This document shows, in pieces, positions 59,919 through 64,000 of a stretch of 64,000 nucleotides of DNA. Positions within the stretch are counted from its first letter, which is position 1. Each line of letters starts with the position of its first letter. A model generated the notes under the pieces. It searched no databases. It saw only the letters and a program-made list of their open reading frames with translations, and had not been told where the DNA came from. Made by a program: the position numbers and the translations under genes. Source of the stretch: Hypericum androsaemum (lineage: Eukaryota; Streptophyta; Magnoliopsida; Malpighiales; Hypericaceae); the NCBI GenBank assembly GCA_963995505.1, contig OZ023184.1, positions 16,676,228 to 16,740,227 on the forward strand. The letters run 5' to 3'.

Positions 59919-60454
59919 GCTTTGGCATTTCCACAAGCACATGGTAGGTACTGTGGCAGCCATGTCAATTCTCAAAAAATTGGCTGTAATGCATGGACCT
60001 CAGAATAGAGTGATTTTTATTGCCATGGAAAGCTAAGAGGTGTATCTCCAACCTATATTTGAAAACCTTGCCTAATTAGGCATGCAGAAGGGTCAAAACA
60101 AGGCGTCAAGTCTCGTTTATAGTTTCATCAGTGAGAACCATCTGAGTTTAGTAAATCGGACACATATTATGCCTCAAAACTTCGATTGTGATGACTCGAG
60201 TTTCTATGGATAGCTAAACATATATCTACAATTTTGTAATTTATGACTTCTTTATATTCTAGGCAGAGGAGGGTCCGAAATTCATATGAAGTTCTTGCAC
60301 CTGCGGGAGGTACAAGGAGCTGTGCCTAGCTAGGCCGTCATTTTGGTTATGTGAACTCCAGGGAAGTAAAGGTGATGGAGCTTTGAGCAAGCGGAAGCAA
60401 TGAAGGTCCGGGTAAGTGAAGGCAATCATCTCAGATTTTGGTCTCGGGAAAGCA

Positions 60455-60640
60455 AACCCCTTGCACCTAGGGGACCCGGGGGAGGCACAACCCTTTGCAC
60501 CTGGGTACCCCTGGGGAGGCGCAACCCCCTACGCCTAGGGGACCCAGGGGATGCGCAACCTCTTGCACCTAGGGGGCCTGAGGAAGGCTTTGCGATTGGG
60601 TACCCCCGGGGAGGCACAACCCCTTGCGCCTAAGGGGCCT
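60455..60640. repeat. GC-rich minisatellite in element E
   Basis: About five degenerate units of 33-37 bp built on CTTGCACCTAGGGGACC and GGGGAGGCACAACC. Frames on both strands across it are compositional. The rest of E's right part (59924-60454, 60641-61460) has no gene. Confidence 0.75.
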
Positions 60641-61962
60641 TGAGATGGCTTAGCCCCATGAGTGTTGGTCTTCTTCGTGGTGTGTCTCGGGTTGGCTCCG
60701 AAAAGTGTTGGTGATCGTTGGAAGGGATTTGAAGAGTTGGAGAGCGGACTGGGGTTTGGATTAACATCTTTGTGAACTCGATTAGTGGTAAAAGTGAAGG
60801 GGGCCCGTTGGATGTGGGCTTGAGGAGAGTCGGCATGCCTCGAAGTTGCGTTTTGGCCATGTTAGGTTATTTCGGATTAGAGCATGGGGGCTGATGATCG
60901 CATTTTTGGGTCCCGATGGCTGGGTTGCTTGCTTAGCACGACTTTGGCCTATCTATTTGGGAGCAATCCTTTGGGGAGTCGGGGTGAATCCCATCACATT
61001 AGGAATGGGTGTAACTTGAAGCGGACTCCTCACGGCCGGATCTTAGTGATTTTTCTTGTTTGAGGAGATCTTCTTTGAACAAAACTTGGGTCTTCCTGTT
61101 TTGGGCTTGAGTCGGTTTGGAAGTAGTATACCTGCTCGGGACGGACTTCCTTGTTTGGAGGGGTCGGTTTAGCTAATTCCTATTCCAGGCCAGGTGAATG
61201 GAGGCGACCTAATTGGTATTTCTCTTAACTTGGAGGCCAAGGCTAGGTCACGGAGGTTCTTTATAAGGAGGGCACGAGTAGAGGAGAGGGACATCAACAA
61301 CACAACAAACAACAACTACAACTATCTTCCTCCCTATCTTTCCCTTAGCTTAGACTTAGCTCGTAGATCTTTTTTCCCTCTACTAGGCCGACCTTGGAAC
61401 GACCACTCTAGACCGTCTCGGGTTTTCTTAGTATTCTTGTACCACTTTTTCCCCGCAACAATAATAGGAACCAATTTTCAGTAAATTCATCCTACAAAAA
61501 ATAGTTCGACAAAAATAGAAATTCTTAGACTTCTTCTAAATTGTTTTAAGGGTGTGAATGTGATATAATTAATTAATATATATTGGTATAAATTTAGCAA
61601 TAACAATTATTATCAAAACACAAAAAATCCAACTGAATGTAGTAAAACTGGCCTTTGTACCTTCTCGATTGACAGGGCAATATGCTGCGATCTACCATCG
61701 TAAGATGATAAAGGAATAATTGCAATTCCGAGAGCAATTTTGGGATTTGTGTGAACCAAGCCAGGACATAGCAAATCGAAGCATCCAGAATATAAAGATG
61801 AATCCGTGTGATGTTAATAAAACCGTAAAGTAAAGAGGAAATCAATTTCTTGCTATTACATTCAAAGGATCGGACATATGACATAAAGAAGTTTAGACTT
61901 GCTCACTGTCCAAAATGTAAAGAGTCTAGTCGTATTGTCCTTGTATAGTTTTGGATAAACCT

Positions 61963-62539
61963 GCAATAGAATATATATTGTCTATTTGAGTTTTCATAAA
62001 TGGTATTTATTCCTATAAATTAAATTAACTGATGAATTTACGTACAATTCCTCTTGTTTTCTTTCGGGGTTAACTAATTACAGGAAAAGAAAATATTTGA
62101 CAAAAACTGAATCCTAAACGAAGGAATTCTACTCAAGCTAGCTTATAAGCGGATAACCAATAACAATCTATCCTCACCTATATGATATACTACAACTTCC
62201 CAGATGGGGAACTCATGCTCCAGCTAGTCCACATCAGGTAATCAAGAGCTATCTAATCACATCTTTAATAGAATCTAAAACTACGGATCCACACACTCAA
62301 AATAGATCCAAAGATCACTCCCTCGTACCAGACCCTGCAAAGTTATAGTCGCAAAATTTTGTAAAAACCATGTCGCTGTAAAAGACAGTGAAGAAAACCA
62401 ATGACTAGAAAAAAGAGTACAAAAAATCAAGTTAAAACTACAATACCTATGAAAAGCTAAATAACGGTAACATCGATAAATCCCTCCCCACGTGGCACAA
62501 TAAAATCAGGCGAATTTCCAGGCACCTCCAAACTCCATT
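61963..62539. other. NPR-e intron and probable LINE 3' region
   Basis: No coding exon of NPR-e is found here. From about 62100 the sequence probably belongs to the 3' side of the minus-strand LINE relic that follows. Confidence 0.35.
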
Positions 62540-62850
62540 CCTGGAATAAAGAATAAACATATGCATAGTCAGCTTCAACCACAGACTATGTCACCCTTGC
62601 ACATTTGCCACCTCCACTGCTACTACTACCTCATACGAGATCCCCCATCTTCCTCACAAAGCAGTTATGCACAAATCTTCTACAATTCCTAAAAATACCA
62701 GTTGCGATCGATACTCCGAGGGACCCTCCGGACCATCCGTCTATATTAAATTTCATCCACCCTTGCAAAGCATAATACCATCCGACCTGTGTAGTTTTAG
62801 GCGCTCGCCCCGGAACACCCTGTTGAATCATCCAGTGGCAGCAATTAAAT
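62540..62850 (-). pseudogene. LINE RNase H relic, cut by element F
   Basis: Minus-strand frame 62831-62631 contains GWMKFNIDGWSGG, then GIFRNCRRFVHN, the start of the RNase H domain at the C-terminus of plant LINE ORF2 (family GWVKLNTDGS). It ends upstream at 62850, exactly where the LTR of F begins, so F inserted into it. Downstream the frame is broken. Confidence 0.7.
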
Positions 62851-63118
62851 TGTTAATTGAAGGAGAAGAAGACTTAAAGTGAAGAGAAGTCCAAAGAAGA
62901 ATAATGGGCTTAGCCTGCGGCCCAACCTTAATAGCCACGTGGGCTTAAGTCAAATAGAGAAAAAGATAAATAAGATTCTTGGTACCAGTTGTAATCATAA
63001 GAAAATTCTAGAGAACAATAACCATTTTCTTCTTCCTCTAGCTTCCATGGCTTAGCTTAATTCACATTAATAAAACCGTTCTCTTACCTCCGTTTTTCAC
63101 GATCTTCAAGCTTTGTTA

Positions 63119-63130
63119 TGGTATCAGAGC
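63119..63130 (+). promoter_or_regulatory. Primer-binding site of Copia F
   Basis: TGGTATCAGAGC; complementary to initiator tRNA-Met, 66 bp upstream of the gag ATG. Confidence 0.9.
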
Positions 63131-63195
63131 CTAGGCTTAAGCAAGCCTAGCTAATCCTGGAATCTTCACCGCAGAGGAGCTTCAGAGAAGTTTTA

Positions 63196-64000
63196 ATGGC
63201 GGAAACTCCATCGCGACAGGGAGATAGTCCCCCGATCGTCCCGATCATTCCAGAACCTCCAATCTCTGGTAATACTCAAGAAACCTCTGTCTTTTACTTA
63301 CATCCTAGTGAGAACCCGACCTCAGTGTTAGTGACTCCGCCTCTGAACAACATAAACTACCATAGCTGGAGTAAGTATATGCAACGGGCTTTGAGGTCTA
63401 AAAAGAAAGGGCCATTAGTAGATTCTTCCTTTGTACCACCAGATTTTGGAGACGAGGATTATCTAGAATGGGAAGGATGTAACAATATGGTAATTAGTTG
63501 GTTAATGGCTTCGGTTGAACCCTCGATTGCTCAAAGTCTCAATGGATTGGACACAGTAGATGAGGTTTGGACTGATTTGAAGGAACACTTTGGGACGGGT
63601 GATTCCATTCAGATTGCCAGGTTGCAGATGCAACTCTGTACCTTGAAACAGGGAGGTCTCTCGGTCACAGAGTATTACACTACCTTTAGAACACTTTGGG
63701 ATCAATTTAGTCAGTATCATCCTACTACTTTGTGCAAGTGTTTGGATAAAGAGAAAGGTTCTTCGGATTGTGATTCAGTGCGTTCTACCAGAGTCTATAT
63801 GCAGCACGATCAAGTGATCAAATTCTTGATTGGTTTGAATAACAATTATGACACGGTTAGATCACAGATCATGTTAGTAGATCCTTTGCCAAATATGAGC
63901 AGGACGTTGTATCTTGCTTTGCAACATGAACAACAGTTGCTGAATTCAGGAAGTAATAGTGTTGTGGTTGGATCTGTCAAAACCAACAAGGATTCTGGTG
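63196..64000 (+). CDS. Copia F gag (partial, open to the window edge)
   Basis: From the ATG at 63196 there are 268 codons without a stop. A proline- and serine-rich N-terminus is followed by the gag capsid fold: LNNINYHSWSKYMQRAL (about residues 52-68), W-EGCNNMVISWLMASV, DEVWTDLKEHFG, TLKQGGLSVTEYYTTFRTLWDQ and FLIGLNNNYDTVRSQIM. This is the Retrotran_gag_2/UBN2 pattern of Copia elements. The zinc knuckle would lie beyond the window. ATG choice is supported by its being the first in frame after the primer site. Gag packages the element's RNA into virus-like particles in the cytoplasm. Lack of damage suggests a fairly recent insertion. Confidence 0.85.
   Translation, partial: MAETPSRQGDSPPIVPIIPEPPISGNTQETSVFYLHPSENPTSVLVTPPLNNINYHSWSKYMQRALRSKKKGPLVDSSFVPPDFGDEDYLEWEGCNNMVISWLMASVEPSIAQSLNGLDTVDEVWTDLKEHFGTGDSIQIARLQMQLCTLKQGGLSVTEYYTTFRTLWDQFSQYHPTTLCKCLDKEKGSSDCDSVRSTRVYMQHDQVIKFLIGLNNNYDTVRSQIMLVDPLPNMSRTLYLALQHEQQLLNSGSNSVVVGSVKTNKDSG

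Larger units (their letters stand above)
49905..61460 (+). mobile_element. Element E: probable solo LTR of about 2.1 kb, split by element D
   Basis: Bounded by the 5-bp target duplication ATAAT (49900-49904 and 61461-61465), starting TGTTGC and ending GCAACA, so it has TG...CA ends like an LTR. Without D it is 49905-50491 joined to 59924-61460. A TATA-like TTTATAAGGAGG at about 61259-61271 with a C/A-rich, T-rich tail after it fits the R-U5 end of a plus-strand LTR. No primer site or gag-pol is present, hence solo LTR. A block of about 60 bp (49908-49965) recurs imperfectly at 50358-50418. No family assignment is possible from the sequence alone. Confidence 0.65.
49541..61960 (-). pseudogene. 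Neprosin pseudogene NPR-e, last exon split by an 11.6-kb insertion
   Basis: From the 5' side: exon 61907-61960 (VYPKLYKDNTTRLFTFWT, good borders); exon about 61661-61804 (GCFDLLCPGLVHTNPKIALG, donor good, acceptor AG not visible); start of the last exon 61466-61491 (DEFTENWF). The last exon resumes at 49904 and runs to the stop at 49541 (KKEDIGYWPKQLLPKLG, YVEFCGEVLN, QMGSGHIPSEGY, CYDVSDGD, FFYGGPG, then CP). Removing element E with one target duplication restores a continuous frame. Exons 1-4 are not found before a LINE relic begins near 62100. It is dead through the insertion and loss or separation of its 5' half. Confidence 0.85.
62851..64000 (+). mobile_element. Copia element F, 5' part, continues past the window
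   Basis: A probable short 5' LTR from 62851 (TGTTAATTGAAGG) to about 63118, then the primer-binding site and an open gag frame to the window edge. A TATA-like AAGATAAATAAG is at about 62962-62975. The LTR's 3' border is uncertain (a CA ends at 63108, the primer site starts at 63119), and no second LTR is visible. This is the best-preserved retrotransposon coding sequence in the window. Confidence 0.75.

Noticed and set aside
60400..60860. Open frames on both strands across a GC-rich repeat
   Set aside because: They follow the minisatellite units; no conserved protein features.

Overview
The window looks like gene-poor, repeat-rich nuclear DNA of a flowering plant, most likely a eudicot. It is AT-rich, its genes carry spliceosomal introns, and it holds plant-type Ty1/Copia elements primed by initiator tRNA-Met, L1-type LINE relics, a hAT transposon, a Pack-MULE-like gene-capturing element and a cluster of neprosin-domain genes (secreted proteins widespread in land plants). 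No rRNA, tRNA gene, CRISPR array or bacterial-type operon was seen.

Left half (1-31740). An old minus-strand Copia element, here called A, has its two 503-bp LTRs at 41-543 and 31233-31735, with an identical 5-bp target duplication CTACA outside each. The LTRs are about 31 kb apart because the span between them was rebuilt. The decayed gag-pol interior of A occurs twice, nearly identical (742-5967 and 24274-29595). Between the copies lie a second minus-strand Copia element, B (5968-12265, its 3' end missing and fused to A); a promoter remnant of a neprosin gene (12266-12440); a Pack-MULE-like element with a proteasome alpha-subunit fragment (13338-14453); a CIPK-like kinase fragment (15608-15937); an internally deleted plus-strand Copia element, C (16843-20658); and a neprosin pseudogene, NPR-b (21397-23751). 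The simplest reading is a tandem duplication of a unit running from A's interior to the upstream side of a neprosin gene, followed by insertions and at least one deletion.

Middle (31741-46900). It holds a LINE ORF2 relic, a 2.2-kb hAT element with a perfect 8-bp target duplication (34812-36992), the only complete neprosin gene (NPR-c, seven phase-0 exons, 38127-41589), and a LINE ORF1 relic split by a small Copia derivative, G (44900-46479).

Right part (46900-64000). Two more neprosin pseudogenes follow. NPR-d has its last exon split by a 1.16-kb insertion. NPR-e has its last exon split by an 11.6-kb insertion: an apparent solo LTR (E) into which a 9.4-kb non-coding LTR element (D, 2.7-kb LTRs) has inserted. 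The window ends in a LINE RNase H relic into which a plus-strand Copia element, F, has inserted; its gag frame is open to the window edge.

Only NPR-c and the F gag look like undamaged protein-coding sequence. Boundaries given for LTRs and target duplications were read directly from the sequence. Family names rest on recognisable protein motifs, and relative ages on side-by-side reading rather than counted identities.
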